A stretch of DNA of 64,000 bases from Lethocerus indicus. Lineage: Eukaryota > Arthropoda > Insecta > Hemiptera > Belostomatidae. Positions 24,190 through 34,810 of this stretch are shown in pieces. The position numbers were made by a program, and so were the translations under genes. Each line of letters begins with the position of its first letter. The first letter of the stretch is position 1. The notes below the pieces were generated by a model, which was not told the origin of the DNA, did not search any database, and saw nothing but the letters and a program-made list of their open reading frames with translations. The stretch spans positions 29,190,224-29,254,223 of the forward strand of contig JACDQD010000003.1 of NCBI GenBank assembly GCA_019843655.1, read 5' to 3'.

Positions 24190-25360
24190 ACATTGTATCT
24201 GAGTAGAAGAACCCAGTTTCGAAACGGAGCGCCCTGCCGGCCACTCGCTTCCAAATATGAACATCCGACTCGGCTTAGACTTGCCCTGAGAATGATTTAT
24301 GCTCGTTGATTCCGGGCCCCGGGTGCACTACGAACCGATGAGCAATCGGGAAATGCGGCGTGAACTCAGCCCTATTTTTGCGCCTCATCGGTGCTCCTCT
24401 CGGCCGTTTGGTCCCGAGGTAGTACCGGTTTCTAACTTGATCTTTCCACAGTTTCATTTCAGTAGCTGAATTACAAAAAACCGTCTATTGTTAAAATCTC
24501 TATTTCATTGGAGAGGAGAATACAATCGTTGATTGTGCTCTCAATAGTTTGGAACTAACTAAATTGTTTATTTAATGTATTAGATTATCCGATTTACTTC
24601 TGCTTAGTATTTTATATATAATTTATAATTTGTTGTTAATTCATTAATAAAGTTAAAACTGGAGAACATTGAGGGAATAGATTAATATAAACACGGACTA
24701 GGTATAGAGACATAGGCTTATTATAAGATACTATGGTCACCATTCTGCTTGTTTTGGTTCTTAGCCGGACCTTATTTTGTTAGCTATCTACAGTATCCTG
24801 TACTGAAACACGTGTGTCCTTAAAATGTATAAAGTACGCCCACTTGAAGTAGCTACACTATTTAGGGAAATATATCGAGTCGGAAATTTGCATAGCTATC
24901 TTACAATGTACGCGACTCAATTGTTTATCATATTAATTACCTACGTACGGTTTCTTTACTCCGTGCCTAATGAGGGAAAATTTAATATCGATTCAACGAA
25001 ATCAGGTCCGGATAATAAATATCCAGTCGGCGGACACACGACGCAATGCAGTCGCGTTCGTTCCGTGCAATTACAGAGTTGTTCGCAGAGAAATTCCGAG
25101 TTCTCGGATTTGCATACGTTAGCAAATTGCACAGTTCGAAAATGAGGCTTGACAGTTTTGTGTTCATTCGATCCAAAACGACTTTTTTTATAAAGAAATA
25201 CTGGAATTTTTCTTAGCAACGGAAGGAATTGCGGTCGCAATTTTAGGTCCTAGCAGGCGCTACTGATTGAGACAAATGTGGAAAGGATGAGGAATAATCT
25301 AAAAATAAATGGAAACATTATGTGGAGACATATTTATTTATTCCTGAAGATATATTAAAC
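24190..25360. other. Non-coding stretch, nothing recognised
   Basis: Mostly AT-rich DNA. The 106-codon frame at 24825-25145 (plus) and the 94-codon frame at 24956-25240 (minus) overlap each other, and neither resembles a known family. Confidence 0.55.
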
Positions 25361-25367
25361 GTAATAA

Positions 25368-25434
25368 TGGAATACTGTAGGTTCGTGATGTTTCTGTCTC
25401 CTCTCGCTGGTTCGGTCTTTTGCTAGACCGGTTT
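25368..25434 (+). repeat. Left inverted arm of the insertion
   Basis: This pairs with 25584-25650 (66 of 67 positions). Its inner end also forms a local 9-bp hairpin, TTGCTAGAC (25420-25428) with GTCTAGCAA (25435-25443), which marks the junction between the inverted and direct segments. Confidence 0.9.
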
Positions 25435-25558
25435 GTCTAGCAATAACAGAATGCGTATATATACAACTGACAAACTGACAAACACTACAGTACAAGTGAA
25501 AGTAACAGTGCAGTGAGGATGCCGAAAAAACGTCCAAAGTGCTAACAGTGACTAACAC

Positions 25559-25613
25559 CGCTACTGAAGATGGCGAGCAGCCGAAACCGGTCTAGCAAAA
25601 GACCAAACCAGCG
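25559..25613 (+). ncRNA. Degenerate hammerhead-ribozyme-like motif
   Basis: In order: CGCT (25559-25562), CTGAAGA (25564-25570, fitting CUGANGA), a GGC/GCC stem, GAAAC (25583-25587), GGTCT/AGACC (25589-25593 with 25600-25604), then AGCG (25610-25613) closing against CGCT. The usual UH cleavage dinucleotide before the closing helix is absent (AAACC is there), so self-cleavage is doubtful. Confidence 0.35.
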
Positions 25614-25650
25614 AGAGGAGACAGAAACATCACGAACCTACAGTATTCCA
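25584..25650 (-). repeat. Right inverted arm of the insertion
   Basis: Reverse complement of 25368-25434 with a single mismatch. It lies directly downstream of the CTGAAGA...GAAAC core. A further 23 bases separate it from the right copy of the 13-bp direct repeat. Confidence 0.9.
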
Positions 25651-25689
25651 ACCCCTCGCAGACCATAAAACTAGTAATAATGGAATTTT

Positions 25690-27679
25690 TACAAAGCCTC
25701 CTGTTAGTGAAATGTCGAACGGCATGTACTGTTTATATAATCGCTGAAGAGTTGGAAAATATCGTCAAGGCGACGAACGCGAGTTGGGTATGAAAATCGA
25801 GGCAAAATCTGTTCCCTTTATCAGTAACAATTTTCAGCGTTGCATTTTATAAGATTATGTCCGGACATTTGGATTTGTAGAGACAAGAAGTTTTAACAGT
25901 GTCTATTACCCAACAGGGGGACATAAAAGCGATGCCGAACTGTGAGCTCGGTTTTCAAGGAGACGTGTTAAAGGGCGGGCCTAGCTCGTTTAGGGAGGAT
26001 GGCCCTCCATCCCTCCCGCCGGCGTTAAACTGGCAACTGCAATTTGTTTATAATTTAACGGGGCTTTTAATCGTATTAAGACGGGGCTGATCTCCCGGCC
26101 CTCGGCTCGGGGGAGTCATTAGCCGAACTGTTAATTCTGTTACCGGCCGCGTTAACCGGCCATCTTCTTCTATGATAATGGCCGACCCACTTACGGAATT
26201 TCTTGCCGACAGCCAGCCTTCAATTCCATCAGAAATATTTATACCCCCGGCTTATTTTCGGCCGGCTAATTTTCAACCCGGAGTTGATTGATTAAAACGC
26301 TTATCGGATAATGTAGCACCGAGTTATAAAGTGCGGGACCTGGAGGAAAAAATAAATATTGACGACGAAACGATGAAATGTCGAACATCCAAACGAAGGG
26401 TTCTATTCTCACCGAGTGCGCACTATTACTTGAAAATTCGAATTTTTTTTATGAGTTTGTTTCAATACCGAAAGGATTTTAATGTTATTTCGTCAAAAGA
26501 GATTCATATTGTTTTCCCCAGAAGGTGGAAGTAAGTTATTCTGTAATTATTTCGTTACTTCGTGTTGTACTAAATATGAATTATTCGTGAGTTATTTCAT
26601 AAATTATAATGCTTCATGTATTTAAAATTACTGCTAAATATTGTGGCATATGTCGAGTGTTCTAGTTGTGAATATCATAAATATTATAATGCTCGATTCA
26701 GTTCAGTTTAATTAAATATGCCTCGAAATGGAATAGATAGAGGGGAGGGCTGGTTGGAATTTCAATACGGCTTTGTTTAATAGTAGAGAAGTAAACCTGG
26801 TTCACTTTTGGGGCGGAACGGGGTTTTATCGGGGAGGAACAGAATTGGTTCTGGTGGGAGAATTCTGTATTAGCCCCAGTACTGTAGCGGGCCGGGTCAC
26901 ACACGGAGAGTATTTAAGTGAAAATACCATTTCTAAGATATCCGAGTGCGGAACGTGTCCGAGTTTCATTGCCGGCCGGCGGCATATGAAGTCCGACCAC
27001 GCGCCTAACGCCTTACAGTTATGCCCATTGCAATACAACCCTTTTCTGCTGGCACCCCCATACCCCCCCCGGTTTGAACTTACACCGCCACCATCCGGGG
27101 ATTCGATATTGAGCATTATTTTCTCACGGCGTATAACCCGCTTTTAATATACAAAGCGCGAGGGAGCGGTCACGGCGTTAAATATTAAATACGCGGCTCC
27201 TATCACGCGTTTAAATGTATTCCACGAATGGCAATCGCCATGAACCTCGCAAATGAGGGAAGAAAAACGTTTTTCCAATATGTATACCAGATCGCAATTT
27301 GTACCTGTTGTATTAACAATTCTATCATCATAAAACTCCTTGTGATAAATCATACATTCTCACCGTTATACATGCATTACTCTGTACAGTGCCAATAGTT
27401 GTTTATTGTTTCCATTCTTTTTTGTCTTATGCTTATGGACAACATGAAATGAACATACCTACCCTGGCACACCTGACAATGGTTCCTGAAATATTCTATG
27501 AACTCATTCATATTAATAATATTAACTAAAATGAATGCATATAGACCAAAAAAATTAATTGCGGTTTTATCTTACCAATTATTCAGTTTTTTCAGTATAT
27601 ATATTACAGTAGCTATAATCGGTCAACTGATTATTATGACTGGCTGATTTTGAATCGGTTTATGAAAAGCCCAAAGTCA

Positions 27680-27680
<1 letters not shown>
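25690..27680. other. Non-coding stretch, nothing recognised
   Basis: Mixed DNA with GC-rich patches at 25960-26290 and 26940-27100. The 124-codon frame at 26773-27147 (plus) overlaps a 96-codon minus-strand frame, and both are likely chance frames in the GC patch. Confidence 0.5.

Positions 27681-27681
<1 letters not shown>

Positions 27682-27710
<29 letters not shown>
27682..27710. repeat. TG microsatellite (29 nt)
   Basis: A perfect alternating TG tract with Z-DNA potential. It encodes the Cys-Val run in a 69-codon frame, which is rejected as coding. Confidence 0.9.
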
Positions 27711-27713
<3 letters not shown>

Positions 27714-27714
27714 G

Positions 27715-29820
27715 AACGAATAACGAAACAATACAAAATAAACCACGCTGTTGTGTTTTGCAATATAACCGAATTGTTGTGTCGAGTGCGCACTTATTGT
27801 TAAACGACCGGGAGTGTGGGGGGGACGCGCACTTAAGCCTACTCGTATATGCTAATTAGACGGTGGCGGGGGAGCAAATTTAGCAGAAAATCCCACCCCT
27901 TCCCCTTCCCCCCCCAGCGTGGACATGAGGGCGCTTTTTATTTTTACCCTTACTGGAGGAGAAAAAAAAATATAAAAGAGGATCCTTATTTTCGGTTTCG
28001 TGCCTCGGAATTCGCGGATTAAGGGATTTTCGGGAAAATTAAGACTTATGGTTTGGTCGCTAATAGGACACTGTTTCAGTTGTAGAGGCGGAGGCGGTAG
28101 GGGGTGTGGGGATTAACCGGGGACGACACACGGGGCCGGTCGAGAGGACCGAGGTTAATCCAGCTAATTGTAGCAATCCAGATAGGGACCCCTTACACCC
28201 CACTTCTAACCGAATTTGCAACCGCCTGTTTTGAATATTATGCAAACCGAACTGGCCGGCAATGTTCCTCCCGCCCCGGCCCTGTTGCCACTCTGGCGAA
28301 CAACATTTGTAAAGGGAAAATATCTTCACCCTTTCTGTCCTCGAACGAAAATATACGAAAGGTACGCCTCCTCACCATATTGGGCTAAATAGTTTAGTAT
28401 TCCATAAGTAATGCAGTGTTTTAACTGCCGATAAAGCGCCAACTGTCCAAGGCAGGACACATTGTATTTTTATTAGTCGGTGAATTTTTTAAGGGTCTTC
28501 TGAAGGTTCATGATCGTAGGTTTCATTCAGGTGAAAAAAACGAACGATTATTTCAGCATTATGTTAGAAATTTATGCGTCATGTGCATTCAAAAAATCAT
28601 TCCGAAACAAATAACTCGTTGTTCCTAATATTATAATCTAGGCGAGTAATTTATCGAAAATTGTTAGTGGAATGGTTGGTAAAATTAAACCTGACCATAA
28701 ATGAATGGCTAGCGCAGGATTATCGGTTAACTATATTTTCATTTTTAACGAATGAAACCGAAATTTCTAATTAAGCCGTTAGCCGAATCTGATGCAGAAA
28801 ACTTGTTCGAAAATTTTCTTTCATTCGGTAAACGATCCAGATAATCTCCAAGTCCCTCTCCCTTTCCTTCTTTTTTCACTTCTTTTTCTTCTTTATACGG
28901 TGCAATAAGTAACCGACCTCCCTCCCCTTCCTCCGCCCGCCGTTGAAAAGAAACTTTTTGCGTTTATTTTCTTTTTTCTTTTCGTTGTCCCTCCGCCGCT
29001 TAATTGAAAATAAGCGATAATTCTGCCAACGAAAAACCCTTAATTACAAAGGCACCGTATTCATTGATAAAAGTTGCCCATTCTAGCGGCCGCAGACGCG
29101 CACACACGCACGCAAGCGCACAAAGACTTCTTTATTAGTTAAAATGCTAATGAAGTAATGGAGCCTCGGTTTATTTCCAATCTTTACCCAGGGCCCTGGA
29201 CTTTAACCGAAGTTGTGATATTTCGGGGCTAATGAGGTATCTTTTTCGGCCCCCATACCCCTCTCTTTCCCGTGTTTTCTTTTTTACCCCGACGTTTATT
29301 TATTTTCTTTTTATACCTCGAGTTTAATATTAACAAAAAAATAATTGTTGCTTACTTTCTTGTACGTTGTACGCGATTTCCCGGGATGTTCTGTACTAGC
29401 GCTAATTACGGGAAGGTTGAAAATGTTGTACCGTGTATTTTTAGAAACCGCTGTTTTTTTCTTGCTTATTCTCTGGCGACCTTTTGTGTTGAAGAATCGA
29501 TCTCCTTTTTAAATATGTAATGAAAAATGTTTTTTGCAGTATCTTCTATCGAGTCAGAGAAAACCATTATATACTGAGAAGTAATTTCATTTTATTGGTA
29601 CTCGCGTCATATTGTTCGCGTTATCGATGATTATCGCCCCCTCCATTAGCGGGTCGACGCCTATTCGTTTTGTAGGCCTAAATGCTTGTAGGCAAATGCT
29701 GTGGCTATTGTTTGTACACAAGCGTGTTTGTTGTATTCACAGGTTAGCCGTACAATTCGGGTCGGGTCGATGAAATTTCACTAGGGTAATTCGATTATAC
29801 CGGGGGCAAATCCTTTTTTG
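27715..29820. other. Non-coding stretch, weak splice-like signals
   Basis: Mixed DNA, C-rich near 27900 and pyrimidine-rich at 28850-28940. TTGTATTCACAG|GTTAGC at 29731-29748 is a strong acceptor followed by a poor donor, a weak member of the ratchet-like group. No exon can be built from it. Confidence 0.45.
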
Positions 29821-30175
29821 CGCCGTGCGCGGCCGTGTTTTGCCGGTCAAAGTGCCTTTGTACGAGGGGTCGGGGGCGCTTTTGTCGCGCCCCGTATTTA
29901 ATTTGAGCCCCCCGCTCACCCCTCCCACGTGGCACGGCCAAAAACTAGCGGCGTTTAAAACGTGGCGTGGACCTTTAATTGAGGCGCCGCCCAAACGCCG
30001 CGGGCCCCCTCCCATTGAAACAGGCGAGTCCTTAGTAATTCAATCGACGTGCAAAATCGAATAAGGGGGGGGGGGCGTGGGCGTCAAAGGGGGCCCGGGG
30101 CCGCAGTCCCGCGGGACGCGCGGGGCCCATTCAAAATATTCCGGAGGTCCCCCCTGGCCTTAACTAGGGCCCACG
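29820..30175. other. GC- and CpG-rich block with G11 tract
   Basis: A compact GC-rich block with a G11 run (30065-30075), GTCCCGCGGGAC (30106-30117, a 12-bp palindrome) and many CpG. Frames are open on both strands, as expected from composition, and none is recognisable. It could be an unmethylated regulatory block. Confidence 0.4.
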
Positions 30176-30244
30176 GGGCACAAACCCCACACACCTAGAT
30201 AACGAAGAGACGCGCCCCTGTCCTGGACGCCCTTCTCCTTCCGA

Positions 30245-30275
30245 GACGGGTCATGCGTGACCCGGAAAATCGCGG
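30245..30275 (+). repeat. 31-bp duplicated element, copy 1
   Basis: This matches 30844-30874 at 28 of 31 positions in the same orientation, about 600 bp away. The core is GGTCATGCGTGACCCGGAAA, close to a palindrome: GGTCA and TGACC half-sites face each other across four bases. AGGTCA-type half-sites are nuclear-receptor sites in animals, although a four-base inverted spacing is not the usual ecdysone-receptor arrangement. Confidence 0.6.
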
Positions 30276-30843
30276 CAACTCCTCCCCCCCGCAGTTCCAA
30301 GTCCGTGTTTGTTTTACCCTCGCTTCCAGGAGGGGTCGGACCGTTTGATTTTGTCTTTTCGACTCCGCCGCACGCTTCCAGCTTTAATCGAAATTCGAAC
30401 GTACGACTGTATTCTGAAAAGTTTATAAGAAAAAGAACAGTCTTGATTCCGTAAAACACATAGAGTATTAAACACGTGGCTAAAACTCGAAAATAATTTC
30501 TAAAAATACTATCTTTATATTGATTCGTACTTTATCCTTTGTTTATTTAGGCAAATATACTTTAGATAGGACTCAAGGCAAGCCACAGCACACAGTTGGC
30601 TGTAGCAAATAATGTAATGTATTTAACGAGTCTGTATACTAAAGAAAAGTACCTATTTATCAGTTGTTGGGATTTTAAATTAAATAAACTGCCGGTTGTA
30701 TAACCTTCTTATATTTTATTTTATCTTTTAAGCGGTTCGATTTTTTTTTTGTATAATACGAGAATAAAATAGAAACAAAACTTAAATTAAACGACCTCTC
30801 CGGCTCTGCCTTGTCCGTATAACCGATGTGTCCGCGGTAGTGG
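30276..30843. other. Non-coding stretch between the 31-bp copies
   Basis: GC-rich at the left, AT-rich from 30450. I see no exon-like frame. Confidence 0.5.
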
Positions 30844-30874
30844 GACAGGTCACGCGTGACCCGGAAACTCGCGG
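30844..30874 (+). repeat. 31-bp duplicated element, copy 2
   Basis: This contains a perfect 14-bp palindrome, GGTCACGCGTGACC (30848-30861), followed by CGGAAACTCGCGG, and preceded by A so that one half reads AGGTCA. It differs from copy 1 at three positions. The difference within the palindrome makes this copy perfectly symmetric. Confidence 0.6.
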
Positions 30875-31944
30875 GCTTTCCCCAGTTCGTGTCCGGATTG
30901 CTAAACCCGGGCCGACCGCCGGCAATTCCGGGATACCAGTCTTCCTTTTATTCACTCTTTGATTGAGCCACGAGATTTTCTCTCTCTCTCTTGTTGGAGG
31001 CCCGCCAAAGGCGGCGTTTAAACTTTGAAATGTAAATCGGCACTGGAGAATAAACCGCGTGCACACACCGGCCCCAGCTCTGAACGGGAATTTTATTTTT
31101 TTTCAGGTCTTATTCTACTTTTTTTTTCGCCAATATTTTGGTAAAAATTTCAGCGGTCTACAAACCAGAATTATATAGTTTGAAAATTACAATATGGTTC
31201 ACCTCAGCTTAATTTTAGGTTCTACAAATATTTAGGTAGCACAAGTATTATGCATACCTTCATATAAATAAAGGTATTGAACGGATTGTTCATATGCAGA
31301 AGTGTGACCTTGCTCCTTTTATTTGTTACTCGTTGTGATTTTATTATTATATGAAAATAATAGTATCATTCGAGCGGGCTTATAATAATAAAAATTTATA
31401 TTTTGACTAACGAGCAATGCCGCTCTTTATTTTGAGTCCTTTACTTTTTTCCAGAATTAAATCAGTACGTTTGGGCAAATCAGTTATAACAAGTTGTAGC
31501 TCTTTACTATTAATTGTATTTATTCTATTTTATTAAAGATTCGGAACTCGAATTAGCATTATTTCACTTCCTTTGATATTCGCAATAAAATGCCGGCCTA
31601 ACCGATGGGCTCGGTTGGTTAGTTTGAAAGCAAATATTTCAATAGGGTCAATTAAGGTGCTTGAACCCTCCTCCTTCCCCTCTTCCTGCTCCTCCTACTG
31701 CTGGTGCTGGTGCCGGCTCTCTGGTGATTAGCGTAGGCGGCCGATAACAGTTTGCGAAGTGATGGGGGCATCAAAGCTTCGCCCGCATCAATATAACAGT
31801 CCTCCTGCCCACTCGCGTTACCCGATATTTTATTGTCGATTATTATAGAAGCCAAATTAATCGCCACGGCATCATATTCTGGCCAATTACGTCGATATAT
31901 TCTTACAAAAAAACTTCTAACGAACCCAAATTTATTATTTGTAA
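30875..31944. other. Non-coding stretch, nothing recognised
   Basis: AT-rich DNA with T runs. TTTTTTTTCAG|GTCTTA ends its acceptor at 31106, but the donor is poor. The 71-codon minus-strand frame at 31652-31867 ends in an Arg-rich tail made by TCC/TTC repeats and is not supported. Confidence 0.5.
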
Positions 31945-32127
31945 TTAAGGAAAACGAGCACGGCGGTAGAACCGCGCCCAGTTTGGTCCCTCGAATGTTC
32001 CGTCGATGAGTTTTTCTAGTGTTGGATGGAGGCTACTGTTCATTTCACAACGGAGGCCGAAAACAACGCATGCGAAATGGCAATATTCAGGGCAGTTATT
32101 ATCATTTCCCGGGCAGGCGTTTATAAT
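31945..32127 (-). CDS. Weak candidate terminal exon, Cys-rich, unrecognised
   Basis: On the minus strand an acceptor-like TTGCCAG ends at 32128, followed by 60 open codons and a TAA at 31945-31947. The residues include six cysteines, one near the start and five in the pattern C-x6-C-x3-C-x3-C-x6-C, then an acidic-to-basic tail. The same frame is open further upstream to 32427 (160 codons in total, first codon TTG). I do not recognise the cysteine pattern. An overlapping plus-strand frame (32006-32350) is also open, so chance is a serious possibility. Confidence 0.12.
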   Translation of the reverse strand: MINACPGNDNNCPEYCHFACVVFGLRCEMNSSLHPTLEKLIDGTFEGPNWARFYRRARFP

Positions 32128-32429
32128 CTGGCAACGCGATAATAACGTGCCGCTCCTCCCGTATTGTGTTCGTGTACGACAAAGCGGCTCCACCGCCTCG
32201 CTTCTTCTTCTTCTGCTTTCGGTTGGCGTGACGCCATTTTTTAATAGCAGGTTTCGCCGGCAACATTCCTGCCTGTTAGCTCTTTGTCTTCCCCAACCAC
32301 CAACATGGCTTTCCTTAATTTTTGAGAGACCAATTCGGAATCGAGTTTGATTCGCACAGACGGGAATCGCTGTCAAATTTAAATCGCTGACAACTTGACG
32401 CGGTATATCTTCAGTAGAGATGCCCAATT

Positions 32430-32700
32430 TTTGGACTGGGTCTGGTTAAAATTGGAACATTAAATTTCGTTTGGTCGTTGGTCCTTTCGCCCACGTATAA
32501 CCATTATTTCAATAAATTACCATTTATTTAATATTCTGTATAATATTTTCCTGCTTCTAATCCGGCCACAGCTATTTTTCGATAGGCATGTTGATACGGG
32601 TCTCTACTGTATGATTTGTCGTTTTTATTATGTACTCTGTACTCTAACTGCCGCGGATTATAGGTTTCCGTTACGCTCTGTCCAACTAACGTGTTTATTT
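32430..32700. other. Non-coding stretch upstream of the ratchet site
   Basis: AT-rich DNA. It contains CTAAC at 32686-32690, placed correctly to serve as branch point for the acceptor at 32722. Confidence 0.5.
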
Positions 32701-32708
32701 GTATCCGG

Positions 32709-32728
32709 TTTTTTTTTTACAGGTAAGG
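32709..32728 (+). other. Recursive splice site (ratchet point), best candidate
   Basis: T10 (32709-32718) then ACAG|GTAAGG places a textbook 3' splice site directly against a near-consensus 5' splice site with no exon between. CTAAC at 32686-32690 gives a branch point about 33 bases from the AG. In insects this arrangement regenerates the donor and lets long introns be removed in steps. It implies that the window lies in a long intron of a plus-strand gene. A matching donor 40 bases downstream strengthens the call. Confidence 0.55.
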
Positions 32729-32762
32729 GTTGAAAGTGTGACCGCCGCGAGCTAGGGCCGGG
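32723..32762 (+). other. Possible 40-nt recursive-splicing exon
   Basis: The interval runs from the ratchet point to a strong downstream donor (GG|GTAAGTGAG at 32763). All three plus-strand frames contain a stop (TAG, TAA and TGA), so inclusion would end translation. Recursive-splicing exons are normally defined across such an interval and then skipped when the reconstituted donor wins. Confidence 0.4.
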
Positions 32763-32764
32763 GT

Positions 32765-34128
32765 AAGTGAGCAGCGCCTCTGTTTTATACCGGGGCCAGG
32801 GGCGATGAAATAGCGCGCCACCCCCGGCAACGTTTTAAAACGGCGCCTTTTTTACGAGAGTTCGCATTTTATTTTTTTTTCCCGTTGTTGGCTCGGGGCG
32901 TCTGTCGGTGCCCGGGCCCATTGGGCGCACGCGAGCCTCTACACGAGAACCCCGGAGCCGCCCCCGCCCCCGCCCTTCCCACCTATACGACTCCATTTAT
33001 GCCACCAATTTCGAACGCTCATTTCCGCCGCGGATTTCACTTACACCCTTCTACTTCCTGAAGCCTGGAAGAAGAAATTGTGCCGTATTTCTTTCCACCA
33101 GAAGTGTCCGATCACGCGCGTCCGTTCAAACACAGGAATGGTGTAAATTTTTCTGATATATATTCGCCGTATATAATTTAGGAGGCTCAACATTGATTTT
33201 CAACATTCAGATATATAGAGAATTTCAGCGCAGATAGTTTACAAATTAAAAATTATTCGTTACAATGTTTCATCTAGGAAGAAGTTAAGAAAGTTTCTTA
33301 CACAATGAAAATTTATTAACTTTCTTCATTGAACGTAGTTAAGGATATAATATTCGGATTTTAAGGCTCTCCCACGGATTTGTTCGGCCGACGCGTTCAC
33401 GACGCGAACGGTGATTGAAGATTCTGACTTGGGCTAGATTAGAGGCCGCCGGTTTACACTGAGTGGGAGAACGATGGCCCGGATTATTGAGAGATTCGGA
33501 GTGATTGATTTTGATGGATACGCTTTTGTATTTACAATGCTAGGGAAAAGTGGTCGCGTTTAATGGAATGGAATGGAAAAAAAATGTTTACGGCCGATTT
33601 TTTCCGGTACCTCGTAAAAAACAAACTGCAATATACTGAAGAATTTAAACCCCAGCACTTTAACACTTTATAATTATAACATTATAACAATTTATCAGTA
33701 TACCGCCAGTCTATCTATACTGCCAGTACAGTAACAGGGTGTTTCCTTTAAAATGTTTCGAAAAATTGAGAGCCCCCAAATCTCGGGCCACGCATTGGCC
33801 GGATTAGGAAGCGAGTTAGAAAATTAAATTTTTAGAAATTTGCATAACTGATTTCCTACTCTGGATCGGCCATGGACCGCTTTTAAACTCGGTGTAACTT
33901 CGTATTGAATCGGTTGATTTTGTCCTCGCCAAACGGGCGGACAGCAATCTGAGACGTGTGTACGCGACCGGGAGCTGGATTGTTGGAAGAAGTGGGGTGA
34001 GTTTGGGGGGGCTGTTATGGTGCGGGGGATGTCTCCGTTTGGAGGAGGATGAAGAGGAGGAGGAGGAGGTTTGGAACGTGAGCAGAGGTACCTGGGCAGA
34101 GTCCAGTTTTACGTCCTATAAAGTCGGC
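32765..34128. other. Non-coding stretch, nothing recognised
   Basis: GC-rich at 32740-33010, then AT-rich. ACAGGGTGTTTC at about 33736 resembles the ends of some DNA transposons, but no inverted partner was found. A short AATGG triplet repeat lies near 33563. Confidence 0.5.
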
Positions 34129-34207
34129 CTCTTTCTCTCTCCCTCTCTCTCTCTCCCTCTCCCCCTCTCTCTCCCTCTCCCCCTCTCACTCTCTCACTCT
34201 CTCTCTC
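34129..34207. repeat. Imperfect CT/CCCT microsatellite
   Basis: A CT tract interrupted by CCCT and ACT units, about 79 nt long. The Ser-Leu-Pro tail of the frame at 33958-34212 comes from it. Confidence 0.85.
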
Positions 34208-34209
34208 GT

Positions 34210-34770
34210 TAGGCCGTGTTTTACCCAGTCCGTGTCCCGCCTGTCCGAATCAGGACCTCCTGGGACGATCCCGCCCTCCGAGCCAACAATGTGTGAATAC
34301 CACACAAGTTTATTGCATACACACTTTAAGACATAATTACGGTTTTATAAAAAATCTATCATAATTATTCTCGAAATTATACGAGCGGTCATTTTAACCA
34401 TTTTAGACGAACGCGTTCGCTTTCATTTTTTGAAAATTATTTAAAATTTTTTTACATCAATTGAAGAATTCCTCCTTATGGATTGGCCAAACCCTAACGA
34501 TTTCTATTCCCAAAGTTACCTTAACCCAATTTTTCTTTTTGCTTTCAAATGTAGTACAGATTTTATCGATAAATATTTAACGGGGCAATGAATATATTTG
34601 GCCGCACTCTCTCCTAATTAGACACGAGTCCCGGTTTTACCGTCTAGTGGGCCCATTCCTGTTATGGGCCGAGCGCTCGGTCCCCCACAAACCATTAGAG
34701 TTAACCCATTAACAGTCGTGTAGTAGTAGTCCCGGCCGGAATCGTCTAGCTCCTCCTCCTCCTTCCCCCT
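34210..34770. other. Non-coding stretch, nothing recognised
   Basis: AT-rich DNA with a GC-richer end. CCGAGCGCTCGG, a 12-bp palindrome, lies near 34669-34680. Confidence 0.5.
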
Positions 34771-34810
34771 CCCTCTCTCTCTCTCTAGTTATCTCTCTCT
34801 CTCTCTCTCA
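34751..34810. repeat. TCC and CT simple repeats
   Basis: A TCCTCCTCC run is followed by two short perfect CT tracts (about 34771-34787 and 34792-34809). Confidence 0.8.

Larger units (their letters stand above)
25361..25686 (+). mobile_element. Retroelement fragment with 67-bp inverted arms (Penelope-like?)
   Basis: Two arms, 25368-25434 and 25584-25650, are reverse complements over 67 bp with one mismatch, enclosing a 149-bp centre. GTAATAATGGAAT occurs at 25361-25373 and again at 25674-25686, and is best read as a 13-bp target duplication. Its last six bases overlap the start of the left arm. In the centre, CTGAAGA (25564-25570) and GAAAC (25583-25587) flank a short GGC/GCC stem. GGTCT/AGACC and CGCT/AGCG form the two other helices, giving a hammerhead-ribozyme-like fold. 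Hammerhead motifs are known in Penelope-like retroelements, whose copies often carry inverted partial units. No reverse transcriptase is present. The near-identical arms suggest a recent insertion or gene conversion. A foldback DNA element is the alternative. Confidence 0.6.

Noticed and set aside
33734..33750. ACAGGGTGTTTC string resembling ends of some DNA transposons
   Set aside because: No inverted partner, target duplication or transposase trace was found nearby.
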